This document shows positions 53,782 through 64,000 of a DNA stretch of 64,000 nt, piece after piece. The notes under the pieces are model-generated. The model was not told the origin of the DNA. It ran no database searches and saw nothing but the letters and a program-made list of their open reading frames with translations. Position 1 is the first letter of the stretch, and each line of letters begins with the position of its first letter. Origin of the DNA: an uncultured Eubacteriales bacterium. Lineage in GTDB: Bacteria; Bacillota; Clostridia; Christensenellales; Aristaeellaceae. The stretch is taken from the NCBI GenBank assembly GCA_902778055.1, contig CACYWL010000004.1, positions 406-64,405 on the forward strand, read 5' to 3'. The translations under genes were made by a program, and so were the position numbers.

Positions 53782-56316
53782 ATGATTCAAGATAAGCTGA
53801 TCCCGGTCAACCTGGAACAGGAAATGAAAAAGAGCTTCATCGCCTATGCCATGGCGGTGATTGTGGACCGGGCCCTGCCGGATGTGCGGGACGGACTGAA
53901 GCCCGTCCACCGGCGGATCCTGTACGACATGTCCGAGGAGCTGGGCATGACGCCGGACAAGCCCACCCGCAAGAGCGCCCGCGTGGTCGGAGACGTGCTC
54001 GGTAAATTCCATCCCCACGGCGATTCCTCCGTGTACGACGCGATGGTTCGTCTGGCCCAGCCCTTCAATATCCGCTATCCCCTGATCGAGGGGCAGGGAA
54101 ACTTCGGCTCCGTCGACGGGGACGGCGCCGCCGCGATGCGTTATACCGAGGCCCGGCTGCAGAAGCTGACCATGCATCTGCTGGACGGCATCGACAAGGA
54201 TACGGTGGATTTCTATCCGAACTTTGACGAGACGCTTCAGCAGCCCTCCGTGCTGCCGGCCCGCTTCCCGAACCTGCTGGTGAACGGCTCCAACGGAATT
54301 GCCGTCGGCATGGCGACGAACATTCCTCCCCATAACCTGAGGGAGGTCATCAACGGCGTCATCTGCATGATCGACAACCCGGACTGCAGCATTGACGACC
54401 TGATGCAGCACATCAAGGGCCCGGACTTCCCGACGGGCGGCCTGATCATGGGCCGGAGCGGCATCCGGGAGGCCTACTATACCGGGCACGGCCGGATCAC
54501 CGTGCGGGCCAAGTCCAACATCGAGGAAATGGGCCCGAACCGCAGCCGCATCGTGGTGACGGAGATTCCCTACCAGGTCAACAAGGCCGTTCTGGTCAAG
54601 AAGATCGCGGATCTCGTGCATGAGAAAAAGCTCGAGGGCATCAGCGACATCCGGGATGAGTCCAACGACCGGCAGGGCATGCGGATTGTCATCGAGCTGA
54701 AGAAGGACGTTCAGCCCCAGGTCGTGCTGAACACGCTGTACAAGCACACCTCCCTGCAGGAGAATTTCGGGGCGAACATGCTGGCCCTCGTGGACGGCAA
54801 GCCCCGGGTGCTGAACCTGCGGGAGATGATCTACTACTATCTCGAGCACCAGAAGGACGTGGTGACCCGGAGAACGCGTTTTGACCTGAACAAGGCGCTG
54901 AACCGGGCTCATATCCTGGAAGGCCTGCTGAAGGCGCTGGACCACATCGATGAGATCGTGGCCATCATCCGGGCGAGCAAGGATACGCAGACGGCCCGGG
55001 ACGCCCTGATGATGCGCTTTGAGTTCACCGACCGGCAGGCCCAGGCCATTCTCGACATGCGCCTGGCCCGGCTGACCGGCCTGGAGCGCGAACGGCTGAT
55101 GGAGGAATACCAGGAGCTGGAAAAGACGATTGCCCGCCTGCAGGAGATCCTGGCGGACGAGCATGAGCTGATGAACGTGATCAAGACCGAAATCTCCGAG
55201 ATCCGGGATAAATTCGGCGACGATCGCCGCAGCGAGCTGACCGTCGTGGAGGATGAGATCGACATCGAGGATCTGATCCAGGAGGAGAACATGGTGGTCA
55301 CCCTGACCCACGAGGGCTATGTGAAGCGCGTGCCCTCCAGCGTGTACCGCGCGCAGCACAGGGGCGGCCGGGGCGTCAGCGGCATGACCGTCAAGGAAAC
55401 CGACTACACGACCCAGATGTGCGTCGTCTCCACGCATCAGGAGATCCTGTTCTTTACCAACCTGGGGCGGGTCTACAGCCTGAAGTGCTATCAGATTCCG
55501 GAGGCCGGGAGACAGGCCCGGGGAACCGCGATCATCAACCTGCTGCAGATTTCCAGCGGGGAGAAGGTTTCCACGATGCTGCCCATGCCGAAGGAGAGCG
55601 AGGAGGAGTTCAACCTTGTGATGGCGACCCGCGGCGCCATGATCAAGAAGACCGCGCTGGACGAATTCAGGAACCTGCGGAAGAATGGCCTGATCGCCAT
55701 CGCCCTGCGGGAGGGAGATGAGCTGATCGGCGTCCGGCTGAGCACGGGCGACGACGAGATGCTTCTGAGCAGCCGGAAGGGCAAGTGCATCCGCTTCAAC
55801 GAGCGGCATGTGCGCAACCTGGGGCGGAACAGCATCGGCGTCCGCTCCATGCGGCTGGACGAGGACGACGAGGTGATCGACATCGCCGTCATCGAACCGG
55901 ATACCACCATCCTCGCGATTACGACCAACGGCTTCGGCAAGCGGACGGATCCCGAGGAATACAGGGAACAGGGCCGGGGAGGAAAGGGCATCCGGGCCAT
56001 GAACCTGACCGACAAGACCGGAGACCTGGCCGCGCTGCTGTTTGTCCATGAGGAGGAGGACATTCTCCTGATCACGGACGACGGAACCATTATCCGGGCC
56101 AGGGCGGCGGACGTTCGCCTCTGCGGACGGGCCACCCAGGGCGTCCGGATCATGAAGCTGGCGGAGGGCAGCCAGGTGGTGGCCGTCTGCCGTGCGGAGC
56201 CGGAGGAGGAACCGGAAGAGGAACCGGCGGAAACGAACTCGGTTGACTCCTTTGGGGAGGATCAGCCGGAGGAAACCAGGGCGGAAAACGGCACGGAAAC
56301 GGCGGAGAATCCCTGA
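53782..56316 (+). CDS. gyrA: DNA gyrase subunit A
   Basis: 844 residues. The catalytic Tyr is in [13 protein letters not shown], and the quinolone region has [14 protein letters not shown]. The C-terminal beta-pinwheel contains the GyrA box as QGRGGKG, which separates it from ParC. The protein ends in a long acidic tail ([16 protein letters not shown]) typical of some Bacillota gyrases. It has AAAAAGGACAAC upstream. It probably shares a transcript with gyrB. Confidence 0.97.
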   Translation: MIQDKLIPVNLEQEMKKSFIAYAMAVIVDRALPDVRDGLKPVHRRILYDMSEELGMTPDKPTRKSARVVGDVLGKFHPHGDSSVYDAMVRLAQPFNIRYPLIEGQGNFGSVDGDGAAAMRYTEARLQKLTMHLLDGIDKDTVDFYPNFDETLQQPSVLPARFPNLLVNGSNGIAVGMATNIPPHNLREVINGVICMIDNPDCSIDDLMQHIKGPDFPTGGLIMGRSGIREAYYTGHGRITVRAKSNIEEMGPNRSRIVVTEIPYQVNKAVLVKKIADLVHEKKLEGISDIRDESNDRQGMRIVIELKKDVQPQVVLNTLYKHTSLQENFGANMLALVDGKPRVLNLREMIYYYLEHQKDVVTRRTRFDLNKALNRAHILEGLLKALDHIDEIVAIIRASKDTQTARDALMMRFEFTDRQAQAILDMRLARLTGLERERLMEEYQELEKTIARLQEILADEHELMNVIKTEISEIRDKFGDDRRSELTVVEDEIDIEDLIQEENMVVTLTHEGYVKRVPSSVYRAQHRGGRGVSGMTVKETDYTTQMCVVSTHQEILFFTNLGRVYSLKCYQIPEAGRQARGTAIINLLQISSGEKVSTMLPMPKESEEEFNLVMATRGAMIKKTALDEFRNLRKNGLIAIALREGDELIGVRLSTGDDEMLLSSRKGKCIRFNERHVRNLGRNSIGVRSMRLDEDDEVIDIAVIEPDTTILAITTNGFGKRTDPEEYREQGRGGKGIRAMNLTDKTGDLAALLFVHEEEDILLITDDGTIIRARAADVRLCGRATQGVRIMKLAEGSQVVAVCRAEPEEEPEEEPAETNSVDSFGEDQPEETRAENGTETAENP

Positions 56317-56332
56317 AAAACGGAATAAAGCG

Positions 56333-56363
56333 GCGGACGGTCACCGGGAAGATGACCGTCCGC
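56333..56363 (+). terminator. Terminator of gyrB-gyrA
   Basis: GCGGACGGTCA pairs with TGACCGTCCGC, followed by a T-rich tract. Confidence 0.88.
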
Positions 56364-56384
56364 TGTTTCAATTCTGTTTTTTCA

Positions 56385-56414
56385 TTGACGCAAATGCGGG
56401 AAATCCATTATAAT
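56385..56414 (+). promoter_or_regulatory. Promoter of the 2-oxoacid oxidoreductase operon
   Basis: TTGACG (56385-56390), 18 bp, TATAAT (56409-56414), 35 bp before the ferredoxin start. Confidence 0.75.
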
Positions 56415-56448
56415 TCAGCTTAAACCCAAAGAAGGAGGCGAAACAGCC

Positions 56449-56652
56449 ATGGCTCTGCTGACCATTGCCCGGGAAACCTGCAAAGGCTGCGGTCTCTGCG
56501 CCGACGTCTGCCCGAAAAAGATCCTGGCGCTGAGCAAGGATATCAATTCCAGGGGCTATCATCCCATTGCCGTGACCGATCAGGAGAAATGCATCGGATG
56601 CGCGTTCTGCGCGAGGATGTGCCCGGACGCGGTGATTAAGGTCGAAAAATAA
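56449..56652 (+). CDS. 2-oxoacid:ferredoxin oxidoreductase, delta (ferredoxin) subunit
   Basis: 67 residues with two 4Fe-4S motifs: CKGCGLCADVCP and CIGCAFCARMCP. It passes electrons from the catalytic subunits to soluble ferredoxin. First gene of a four-gene operon in the order delta, alpha, beta, gamma, with gaps of 15 bp or less, as in vor/kor loci. Confidence 0.93.
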   Translation: MALLTIARETCKGCGLCADVCPKKILALSKDINSRGYHPIAVTDQEKCIGCAFCARMCPDAVIKVEK

Positions 56653-56667
56653 AGGAGTGCGATAACC

Positions 56668-57744
56668 ATGGGTCAGAAAATGCTCATGAAGGGGAATGAA
56701 GCCATCGCGGAGGCGGCGATCCAGGCGGGCTGCCGGTTCTTCTTCGGCTATCCGATAACCCCTCAGAATCAGATTCCGGAATACATGTCCAAAAGGCTGC
56801 CGAAAATCGAGGGCGGCTGCTTCCTGCAGGCGGAGAGCGAAGTCGCGGCCATCAACATGGTCTACGGCGCGGCCGGCGCCGGCGCCCGGGTCATGACCTC
56901 CTCCTCCTCTCCGGGAATCTCCCTGAAGCAGGAAGGGATCAGCTATATCGTCGGGGCGGAGCTGCCCTGCGTGATCGTCAACATGGTCCGCGGCGGCCCC
57001 GGGCTGGGCTCGATCCAGCCGGCCCAGAGCGACTATTTCCAGTCCACCCGCGGCGGCGGCCACGGGGATTACCGGATGCTGGTGCTGGCCCCTTCCTCCG
57101 TGCAGGAGGCGGTGGAGCTGACCCAGCAGGCGTTTGACCTGGCGGACAGGTACCGCAATCCCGTGCTGATCATGGGCGACGGCCTGATCGGCCAGATGAT
57201 GGAGCCCGTCGAGATGCCGGACTATCAGAAGCCCGCGGATCTGCCGCCCAAGACCTGGGCCGCGACGGGCTGGACGCCCCAGTCCGACCGGGAGAGGGCG
57301 ATCATCAATTCGCTGTACATCGATCCCGCCGTGCTGGAGAAGCATGTGAATCACCTGTACGAAAAGTACGCCGTGATGGAGCAGACGGAATGCCGCTGGC
57401 AGGAGGAGATGACCGAGGACGCGGATTACGTCCTCGTCGCCTACGGCACGACCGCCCGAATCGCCCGTTCCGCCATGCGGAAGCTGCGGGAGGAGGGCAT
57501 CCGCGCGGGCCTGATCCGGCCCATTACCCTGTGGCCCTTCCCGGCCGCGCCGATCGCCAGGGCGGCAGAGCACGCGAAGGCCTTCCTGACGGTCGAGATG
57601 AGCATGGGTCAGATGGTCGAGGACGTGCGGCTGGCCGTGGAGGGCAAGAAGCCCGTGCACTTCTTCGGCCGGACCGGAGGCATCGTGCCCACCGTCCGCG
57701 AAATCATCACCCAGGTTGAAAATCTGGCGAAGGAGGGGAAATAA
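56668..57744 (+). CDS. vorB: 2-oxoacid:ferredoxin oxidoreductase, alpha subunit (VorB-like)
   Basis: 358 residues. The start [20 protein letters not shown] and [17 protein letters not shown] are typical of the VorB/KorA subunit; a [14 protein letters not shown] stretch follows. With the beta subunit it oxidatively decarboxylates branched-chain 2-oxoacids or 2-oxoglutarate to acyl-CoA in anaerobes. The exact substrate is not decided by sequence; 3-methyl-2-oxobutanoate is the usual family label. Confidence 0.93.
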   Translation: MGQKMLMKGNEAIAEAAIQAGCRFFFGYPITPQNQIPEYMSKRLPKIEGGCFLQAESEVAAINMVYGAAGAGARVMTSSSSPGISLKQEGISYIVGAELPCVIVNMVRGGPGLGSIQPAQSDYFQSTRGGGHGDYRMLVLAPSSVQEAVELTQQAFDLADRYRNPVLIMGDGLIGQMMEPVEMPDYQKPADLPPKTWAATGWTPQSDRERAIINSLYIDPAVLEKHVNHLYEKYAVMEQTECRWQEEMTEDADYVLVAYGTTARIARSAMRKLREEGIRAGLIRPITLWPFPAAPIARAAEHAKAFLTVEMSMGQMVEDVRLAVEGKKPVHFFGRTGGIVPTVREIITQVENLAKEGK

Positions 57745-57745
57745 G

Positions 57746-58483
<738 letters not shown>

Positions 58484-58487
58484 TTCC

Positions 58488-59024
58488 ATGGAAGCTCAAT
58501 TCCTGATTGCCGGATTCGGCGGGCAGGGCGTTCTGCTGATCGGCCAGCTGCTGGCCAAGGCGGCCATGCACGAGGGTATGAATGTTTCCTGGATGCCGTC
58601 CTACGGCCCGGAGATGCGGGGCGGCGAAGCCAACTGCGCCGTGGTGATTTCCGACGAGCCCATCGGTTCCCCGCTGGTGACGGAGATTCCGATCGCGGTC
58701 ATCATGAACAAGCCCAGCATGATCAAGTTCACGCCCGCCATGGAAAAGGGCGGCGTGATGCTTTACAATTCCTCCCTGATCGACATTACGCCGGATCGGG
58801 ACGACATCACGGCGATTCCTGTGGACTGCAACGGCATTGCCGAGCAGCTGGGGAATTCCCGCACGGCGAACATGGTGATGCTGGGCGCCATCCTCCAGAA
58901 GACGGGGATCGTTTCCATCGACGCGGCCATGGAAGCGCTGAAGTCCACCTTCGGCCCGAAGAAGGAGCACCTGCTGCCCATCAACCGCCAGGCCATGGAA
59001 AAGGGCGCGGAGTGCGTGAAGTAA
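58488..59024 (+). CDS. 2-oxoacid:ferredoxin oxidoreductase, gamma subunit
   Basis: 178 residues from the ATG at 58488 (GGAGG 12 bases upstream). The motifs GFGGQGVLLIGQLLAKAA and SWMPSYGPEMRGGEANC are diagnostic for the gamma subunit. It closes the operon at the hairpin at 59066. Confidence 0.93.
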   Translation: MEAQFLIAGFGGQGVLLIGQLLAKAAMHEGMNVSWMPSYGPEMRGGEANCAVVISDEPIGSPLVTEIPIAVIMNKPSMIKFTPAMEKGGVMLYNSSLIDITPDRDDITAIPVDCNGIAEQLGNSRTANMVMLGAILQKTGIVSIDAAMEALKSTFGPKKEHLLPINRQAMEKGAECVK

Positions 59025-59065
59025 GACGGGCCTGCCCGGCCGGGGCCGGCAAATCCTGAAAAAGC

Positions 59066-59094
59066 AATCCCCCTGGAGGTCATCCAGGGGGATT
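59066..59094. terminator. Bidirectional terminator
   Basis: AATCCCCCTGGA pairs with TCCAGGGGGATT between the convergent oxidoreductase operon and esterase gene. Confidence 0.85.
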
Positions 59095-59120
59095 TTGTGC
59101 GGACGGAAATCCGGTGGGGC

Positions 59121-60164
59121 TCACAGCAGGGAACGGAGATAGCTTCCCAGCAGCTGTCCGGCCTTCTGATTCCACAGGGCGGAGGGATGGCTGCGGGCGC
59201 CGCAGTCCTCCGGGCCGTAGTCCGGCAGGGCGAAGGTATAAATCTCCTTCAGCCCCTCCGCGCGGGCCAGCTCCGCGGCCTCCTCGGCGAGCTCGGGATG
59301 GCAGTCGGTCGCCGGCTTGATCCAGACGATTTTCGCCCCGGGATTGCATTCCCGGACCTTCCGGATCAGACGCAGGCAGCCCTGGACCAGGGCGTCCCGG
59401 TCCCGGTCAAAGGAACCGAGATGATTCATTCCGCCCGCGTCATTGCTCAGAAGCCGGATGCAGACGATATCCGTCGGCCAGGAGGAGAAATCGTACGGCT
59501 TGCGGCAGCCCCGGGCTTCCGCCTCCGGACCGGAGAGCACCCCCGCGATCAGCGGATAGCCGTCGGACATGTTCCGGGCTTCCTCGTGGAGATAATTCCA
59601 GATCACGCCGTAGCCGCTCTGGCTGAGCACGCGGCACTCGGCGTTCAGCATTTCGCAGGCATACCAGGAATAATTTCCCCGGGCGGAAAACCAGGGGGTG
59701 ATCCACTCCTCGTTGCCCCGGGGCGCCAGGGCGCCCTCGCCGCTGGTCAGGCTGTCCCCGATGAATTCGATCTTCAGATCCCTTTGGGGAAGGGAAAGCA
59801 GCTCGCCCTCAAAGCGGAGGGAATGGAGGCGCACCGTGGCCGCGGGGCTGTCCGGCATGCACTGGGTTTCCTTCAGCAGGGTGACGGTTCGCTCCTTGTC
59901 CGCCTCCATCCCCAGAATCAGGGGATAGAACCGGATGCCGGGCTCCACGGGGAAGCGGCAGACGGGACAGCCGTCGGAGAGCACGATCATGTAGAAGATG
60001 GGGCTTTTTTCCGGAGCTTCCAGTTCGGCCCAGACATCGGATCCGCGGAGACGGAATTCCAGGCCGGAAGCGGTCCAGTCCAGACAGAGGGGAGACTGGG
60101 TAGGATCCAGGCGGCCAAGCAGGCGAAGAAGCGGATGATCCGCGGTTACGGGAACGGTCTGCAT
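59121..60164 (-). CDS. SGNH/GDSL esterase, CE2-like
   Basis: 347 residues from the ATG at 60164 (ACAGGAG upstream). An N-terminal beta-sandwich (about residues 20-125) precedes an SGNH domain: IEFIGDSLTSGEG with the Ser, SQSGYGVIW with the Gly, RLLSNDAGG with the Asn, and HPSALWNQKA with the His. This two-domain plan matches CE2 carbohydrate esterases, which remove acetyl groups from xylan or mannan oligomers. There is no signal peptide, so it would act on imported sugars. It is far from the xylan locus but could support it. Confidence 0.82.
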   Translation of the reverse strand: MQTVPVTADHPLLRLLGRLDPTQSPLCLDWTASGLEFRLRGSDVWAELEAPEKSPIFYMIVLSDGCPVCRFPVEPGIRFYPLILGMEADKERTVTLLKETQCMPDSPAATVRLHSLRFEGELLSLPQRDLKIEFIGDSLTSGEGALAPRGNEEWITPWFSARGNYSWYACEMLNAECRVLSQSGYGVIWNYLHEEARNMSDGYPLIAGVLSGPEAEARGCRKPYDFSSWPTDIVCIRLLSNDAGGMNHLGSFDRDRDALVQGCLRLIRKVRECNPGAKIVWIKPATDCHPELAEEAAELARAEGLKEIYTFALPDYGPEDCGARSHPSALWNQKAGQLLGSYLRSLL

Positions 60165-60384
60165 AGCGTATATCTCCTGTCCATTCAGATTTCCGCGCCC
60201 CCGGCGGCGGGTGCGCACGGCATGTTTTTTTCAGGGCATATTATAAGCATTCGGACCGGAAAAAACAAGGAAGGAACCGGAGAGCCCGGGCGAGGAAACG
60301 AACCGGCCGGGCGGGATTGCAGAACCGAAGGAAGCCGGGTAAAATAGAGCCGCGCGGCGGAGCGGAAAGGCGGAGGTGAAGGGA

Positions 60385-61953
60385 ATGAGAAGAATCCACG
60401 CGGGAATCCTGGCGCTTTCGCTGATCCTGCTCCTTTTCGCGGGAGGCGCGGCGAAGGGGGAGAACGCCGGAAGGGCGGAAAAGAAACCGGAGGAACTGAT
60501 CGGTGAGATCCTGGAGGAGCAGGTCCGGGGCAGCGGAGCGGAAACCCTTCAGGACTGGATCAACGCGGGGCTGTCGGAAACGGCGGACGGCACGGGCGGG
60601 TGGTACCTGATCGCGCTGCGCCGGCTGGAAAAGCTGGGGATGCTGGAAGAACAGCAGGACTTCACGGGCGCCCGGGCTGCGCTGGAGAAGAAGGCAGCCG
60701 GGGAGCAGGGCAGCATCACGAAGCGGGAGCGCATGGCCCTGACCCTGCAGGCCCTGAACAGCGGAAACGAATTCATTGAAGAGACCGCGGCGCGGGGAGC
60801 GGATGAGGAGACGCTGATGCCCCTTGTGTTCGCGCTGCACCTGATGAACAACGGCGGGGCGAAATGGGCGGAAGCAAGGGAGCGGACCGCCGAAAGGCTG
60901 CTGGAGCTGCAGCTGGAGGACGGCGGATGGGCCGTGATCGGGGAGGAATGCGACCCGGACTGCACCGCCATGACGCTGCAGGCCCTTGCCCCCCTGCGGG
61001 AGAAAACGGAAACAGCCCGGGCCATTGAGCGGGGGCTGGGGGCGCTGGCCGGCATTCAGCAGGAAAACGGCGGATACCTGGGCATGGGGATGGAAAGCGC
61101 GGAAAGCTGCGCACAGGTGCTGACGGCGCTCTCCTGCCTGGGTATCGACGCGGCGGAGGACAGCCGCTTTCTGAAAAACGGCGCATCCGTCCTGGACGCG
61201 ATGATGCGCTTCCGGATTCCGGGAGAGGGGTTTGCCCATGATCTGAAGACCGGGCGGAAGAATGACACTGCCACCGTTCAATGCCTTTACGCGCTGGTGA
61301 GCTATGAGAACATGAGGCAGGGGGGCGGCCCCTACTATGTGTTCGGCTTTGAGCCGCTGAAAACGGGAAACGGTCTCTCTCTGCGAAACATTCCGGTCAG
61401 GAGCTGGCTGTACGCCGGGACGGGACTGCTCGTGGCGGCAGCCTGGACGGCCGCGCTGATCCGGAAAAAAAGGAACTGGCGAAGCTACGCCTTTCCCCTC
61501 CTGGCGGGCGCCGTGCTGGCGGCGGGGATTGCCTGGATCCAAATCCAGAGCCCGGAAGGGTTTTACGGCGAAGGCCTGGAAACGGACGCGGGGCGGAACG
61601 TTTCCACCTTCCTCTCCATCCGCTGCGACACGGTGGCGGGGGAAAACGAATACACACCGGCGGACGGCGTGATTCTGGCGGAAGAGGAGGTGCTTACCGC
61701 GGAGGGGGAGAGCGCCTTCGACCAGCTGATGACCGCGGCCAGAAAGCACCGGATTCAGCTGGACTTCGACGGCACGGCGGCCGGGACGTACGTGAGGGGA
61801 ATCGCCCATATCTATGAGTATGACTTCGGCACCCTGTCCGGATGGATGTACAGGGTAAACGGGGTTTACGCGGATGTGGGATGCAGCCAGTATCCTTTGC
61901 AGGAAGGCGACCGGGTGGAGTGGTTTTATACCCGGAACATTGGCCGGGACTGA
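60385..61953 (+). CDS. Membrane-anchored intrinsic-factor-like protein (helical repeats plus DUF4430)
   Basis: 522 residues from the ATG at 60385 (GGAGG eight bases upstream). A signal segment is at 1-24. Residues about 60-310 form an alpha/alpha-barrel like terpenoid cyclases and transcobalamin, with repeats LELQLEDGGWAV, LAGIQQENGGYLG and TATVQCLYALV. Two membrane helices follow (about residues 337-380). The last 120 residues are DUF4430, the transcobalamin-like C-terminal domain (GILAEEEV-like strands, YDFGTLSGWMYRVNGVYADV, GDRVEWFYT). The gene precedes ECF transporter genes, so it probably captures a vitamin such as a corrinoid outside the cell. Confidence 0.82.
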   Translation: MRRIHAGILALSLILLLFAGGAAKGENAGRAEKKPEELIGEILEEQVRGSGAETLQDWINAGLSETADGTGGWYLIALRRLEKLGMLEEQQDFTGARAALEKKAAGEQGSITKRERMALTLQALNSGNEFIEETAARGADEETLMPLVFALHLMNNGGAKWAEARERTAERLLELQLEDGGWAVIGEECDPDCTAMTLQALAPLREKTETARAIERGLGALAGIQQENGGYLGMGMESAESCAQVLTALSCLGIDAAEDSRFLKNGASVLDAMMRFRIPGEGFAHDLKTGRKNDTATVQCLYALVSYENMRQGGGPYYVFGFEPLKTGNGLSLRNIPVRSWLYAGTGLLVAAAWTAALIRKKRNWRSYAFPLLAGAVLAAGIAWIQIQSPEGFYGEGLETDAGRNVSTFLSIRCDTVAGENEYTPADGVILAEEEVLTAEGESAFDQLMTAARKHRIQLDFDGTAAGTYVRGIAHIYEYDFGTLSGWMYRVNGVYADVGCSQYPLQEGDRVEWFYTRNIGRD

Positions 61954-61994
61954 GAAAACGAAAGGGCCGGAAACGGCGCGGGAGGTCAGCGAAA

Positions 61995-62924
61995 ATGAAC
62001 GCGATGAGCCGGAGACACCCGGGAGCGGTCAGCCTGTACGTGGGCTGCGTGCTCCTGCCGGTGATCTGGGGGATGAACCCGGTGACCGCGGGAATCGCGC
62101 TGGCCTCCGGGGTTACCCTGCTGCTGCTCCTCGAGCCTTCCGCCGGGCGGAAAAGCCTTCTTTTCTACCTGCCAGCCGCGCTGCTCTGCGGGATCGTCAA
62201 CCCGCTGTTCAACCATCACGGAAAGACGGCGCTGTTCTTTCTGAACGGGAATCCGGTCACGCGGGAGGCCATCCTGTACGGCCTGGTCATGGGTATGATG
62301 ATCGCGGCGGTGATGATCTGGTTCCGGTGTTTCTCCGCCATGATGGACACGGACCGGCTGCTGACGCTGACGGCGCTTCTGAGCCCGCGGCTTTCCGTCG
62401 TGGTCAGCATGACCCTGCGCGCCATCCCGATGCTGCGGCGGCAGGCGGAGAAGACCCGGGAGGCCCAGAAGGGACTCGGCCTGATCCGGGAGGAGAACGG
62501 ACTGGACCGCGTGCAGGGCGCGCTGCGGGTTTTTGACGGGCTGGTCACCTGGGGACTGGAGAACGGGATCGTGACGGCGGACAGCATGGCGGCCCGGGGA
62601 TACGGATCCGGGAAACGAACGCGCTACCGGCTGTACCCGTGGAAGAAGGCGGATACCCGGACAGCGCTCTTCAGCCTGGGGATCCTGATCCTGACCGCGG
62701 CGTCCGCCCTGGCGGGATGGACCCGGTACATATGGTATCCCGAGATGATCAGCCCGGGGCTTACGGTACGGTCGGCCGGGACGTATCTCTGCTACGCGGC
62801 CCTCAGCTGGACGGCCTCCTGGATTGAAATCGCGGACAGAATCAGATGGAAACGTCTTCGGAGAGAAATTCCGGAAAAGCCGGATCCGGGACGGGGAACA
62901 GAGGAACACGGATGGAAATGCTGA
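61995..62924 (+). CDS. ECF transporter transmembrane component (EcfT/CbiQ)
   Basis: 309 residues from the ATG at 61995 (GGAGG upstream). Hydrophobic helices occur at about 12-60, 95-125 and 230-300. The cytoplasmic coupling helices carry the two short motifs of EcfT: RAIPMLRRQAEKTREAQKGL, and the later DSMAARGYGSGKRTRYR, whose ARG is the conserved Ala-Arg-Gly. It couples ATPases to a vitamin-binding S component, which is not in the window. It lies 41 bp after the DUF4430 gene and overlaps the ATPase start. Confidence 0.9.
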   Translation: MNAMSRRHPGAVSLYVGCVLLPVIWGMNPVTAGIALASGVTLLLLLEPSAGRKSLLFYLPAALLCGIVNPLFNHHGKTALFFLNGNPVTREAILYGLVMGMMIAAVMIWFRCFSAMMDTDRLLTLTALLSPRLSVVVSMTLRAIPMLRRQAEKTREAQKGLGLIREENGLDRVQGALRVFDGLVTWGLENGIVTADSMAARGYGSGKRTRYRLYPWKKADTRTALFSLGILILTAASALAGWTRYIWYPEMISPGLTVRSAGTYLCYAALSWTASWIEIADRIRWKRLRREIPEKPDPGRGTEEHGWKC

Positions 62925-64000
62925 AAGTCGACAGCCTGAGCTTCACCTACGCGGGAGAGAAGGAACCCGCGCTCCGGGAGGTTTCCTTCACCCTGGAGAC
63001 CGGGGAATTTGCCCTGATCACCGGCGAAACCGGGTGCGGAAAATCCACGCTGCTGCGGCTGCTGAAAAGGGAGCTGGCGCCCCGGGGCCGGAGGGAGGGC
63101 CGGATCCTGATCGGCGGCCGGGACGCGGAGGAGCTGACCGCGCGGGAATCCGGGAAAAAAATCGGCTATGTGGCCCAGCGTCCGGAGGAGCAGACGGTCA
63201 CGGACCGGGTCTGGCACGAGCTGGCCTTCGGGCTGGAAAACCTGGGGATTCCCGAAGCGGAAATGCGGCGGAGGGTTGCGGAAACAGCCCAGTTTTTCGG
63301 GCTGGAGGACTGCTTTGATGCTTCCCCCGAGGAGCTGTCGGGCGGAAAGAGGCAGCTGCTGAATCTGGCGGCGGCCACGGTGATGATGCCGGAGCTCCTG
63401 CTGCTGGACGAACCGACGGCGAAGCTGGATCCCATCGCGGCGAAGCAGTTTCTGGCCGCGCTGGAGCGGCTGAACCGGGAGACGGGCATGACGATCCTGA
63501 TGGCGGAGCACCGGCTGGAGGACAGCCTGAGCCGGGCGGGAAAGCTGATCGTGATGGCGCAGGGCCGGGCGGTGAATCAGGGAAAGCCGCGGGAGGTCTG
63601 CGGCAGCCTTCCGGAGGGGAGCACCGCGGAGGGCGCCCTGCCCGCGGCTTCCCGGCTGTGGCGGGCCGTCGGAAAGCGGGGGGAATGTCCCCTGAATACC
63701 GGGGAAGGCCGCAGATGGATTCAGGATCATTATGCCGAAAAAAGCCTTTCCGGAAGCGAAGGACAGCCGGCCGGGGAACGGGAGGAAGGCCGGGAGGCGG
63801 CTCCGCCGGCTCTGCGGATCCGGGACGCGTCCTTCCGGTTTGAGCGCGGCGGAAGGGATATCCTCCGGGACGTCTGCCTGGAGATCCGGACCGGGGAGAT
63901 CTTTGCGCTGCTGGGCGGAAACGGCAGCGGAAAAACCACGCTGACGCGCATGGCCGCCGGGCTGATCCGCCCCTACAGCGGAGAAATTGAACTGTTTGGG
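62912..64000 (+). CDS. ECF transporter double ATPase (two EcfA domains), truncated by window end
   Basis: An open frame from the ATG at 62912 through the last base. The first ATPase is complete: Walker A GETGCGKSTLLRLL, Q-loop YVAQRPEEQTV, signature LSGGKRQLLNLA, Walker B LLLLDEPTAKLDP, and the His switch MAEHRL. After a linker a second ATPase begins: LRIRDASFRFERGGRDIL, Walker A LLGGNGSGKTTLTRM. The fused two-domain form supplies both ATPase halves of one ECF importer. A second in-frame ATG at 62918 is also possible. The remainder lies beyond the window. Confidence 0.92.
   Translation, partial: MEMLKVDSLSFTYAGEKEPALREVSFTLETGEFALITGETGCGKSTLLRLLKRELAPRGRREGRILIGGRDAEELTARESGKKIGYVAQRPEEQTVTDRVWHELAFGLENLGIPEAEMRRRVAETAQFFGLEDCFDASPEELSGGKRQLLNLAAATVMMPELLLLDEPTAKLDPIAAKQFLAALERLNRETGMTILMAEHRLEDSLSRAGKLIVMAQGRAVNQGKPREVCGSLPEGSTAEGALPAASRLWRAVGKRGECPLNTGEGRRWIQDHYAEKSLSGSEGQPAGEREEGREAAPPALRIRDASFRFERGGRDILRDVCLEIRTGEIFALLGGNGSGKTTLTRMAAGLIRPYSGEIELFG

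Overview
The window looks like a chromosomal segment of a Gram-positive, probably anaerobic Clostridia member (Bacillota). The evidence is the right-hand core genes: efp followed by a CD1247-like protein, gyrB-gyrA, a four-subunit ferredoxin-linked 2-oxoacid oxidoreductase, a DUF3048 protein and an ECF transporter. An uncultured gut or rumen lineage near Christensenellales would fit, but that is inference. Positions 36.5-64 kb are dense, visibly GC-rich housekeeping DNA. Positions 1-36.4 kb are a patchwork of accessory DNA with variable base composition.

Left part (1-36.48 kb): accessory DNA stacked against the 3' end of guaA. The last 12 bases of guaA (TCATTCCCACTC on the + strand, 36472-36483) recur exactly at 4913-4924 and 244-255 in the same orientation. 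The two distal copies lie inside a 230-bp repeat whose hairpins covary. The simplest reading is a tandem array of islands: one at 244-4924 (TetR/membrane protein, Nudix, Cys-cluster protein, DUF234 ATPase) and one of about 31.5 kb at 4913-36483. The larger island carries excisionase, integrase and relaxosome genes at its guaA end.

Inside the larger island, from left to right: a broken MobA/MobL relaxase and a truncated class IIC group II intron; uxuB-uxuA; a stub of a TRAP transporter dctM gene; a glucuronoxylan/aldouronate-type locus; fragments of three unrelated genes; a recombinase trio (RIT-like element) bounded by many TCGGGATAA motifs; and a mobilization module (relaxase, MobC, TnpV, RHH protein, integrase, excisionase, XRE regulator). 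In the xylan locus a GH2 enzyme and an LplABC-type sugar transporter diverge from yesN-yesM-GH115-GH2-GH43. Together these genes could sense, import and debranch glucuronic-acid-substituted xylo-oligosaccharides, and UxuB/UxuA would process the released uronate.

Right part: an ATP-PPase-only GMP synthase, threonine synthase, a small P-loop protein, AddB, a DUF3048 protein, Xaa-Pro peptidase, EF-P, the CD1247-like zinc-ribbon protein, an SDR oxidoreductase, tRNA-Gln and tRNA-Glu, a parvulin-type foldase, an Sfp-type transferase, gyrB, gyrA, the vor/kor operon, an SGNH esterase, and an operon with an intrinsic-factor-like DUF4430 protein plus EcfT and a double EcfA that runs off the window end.
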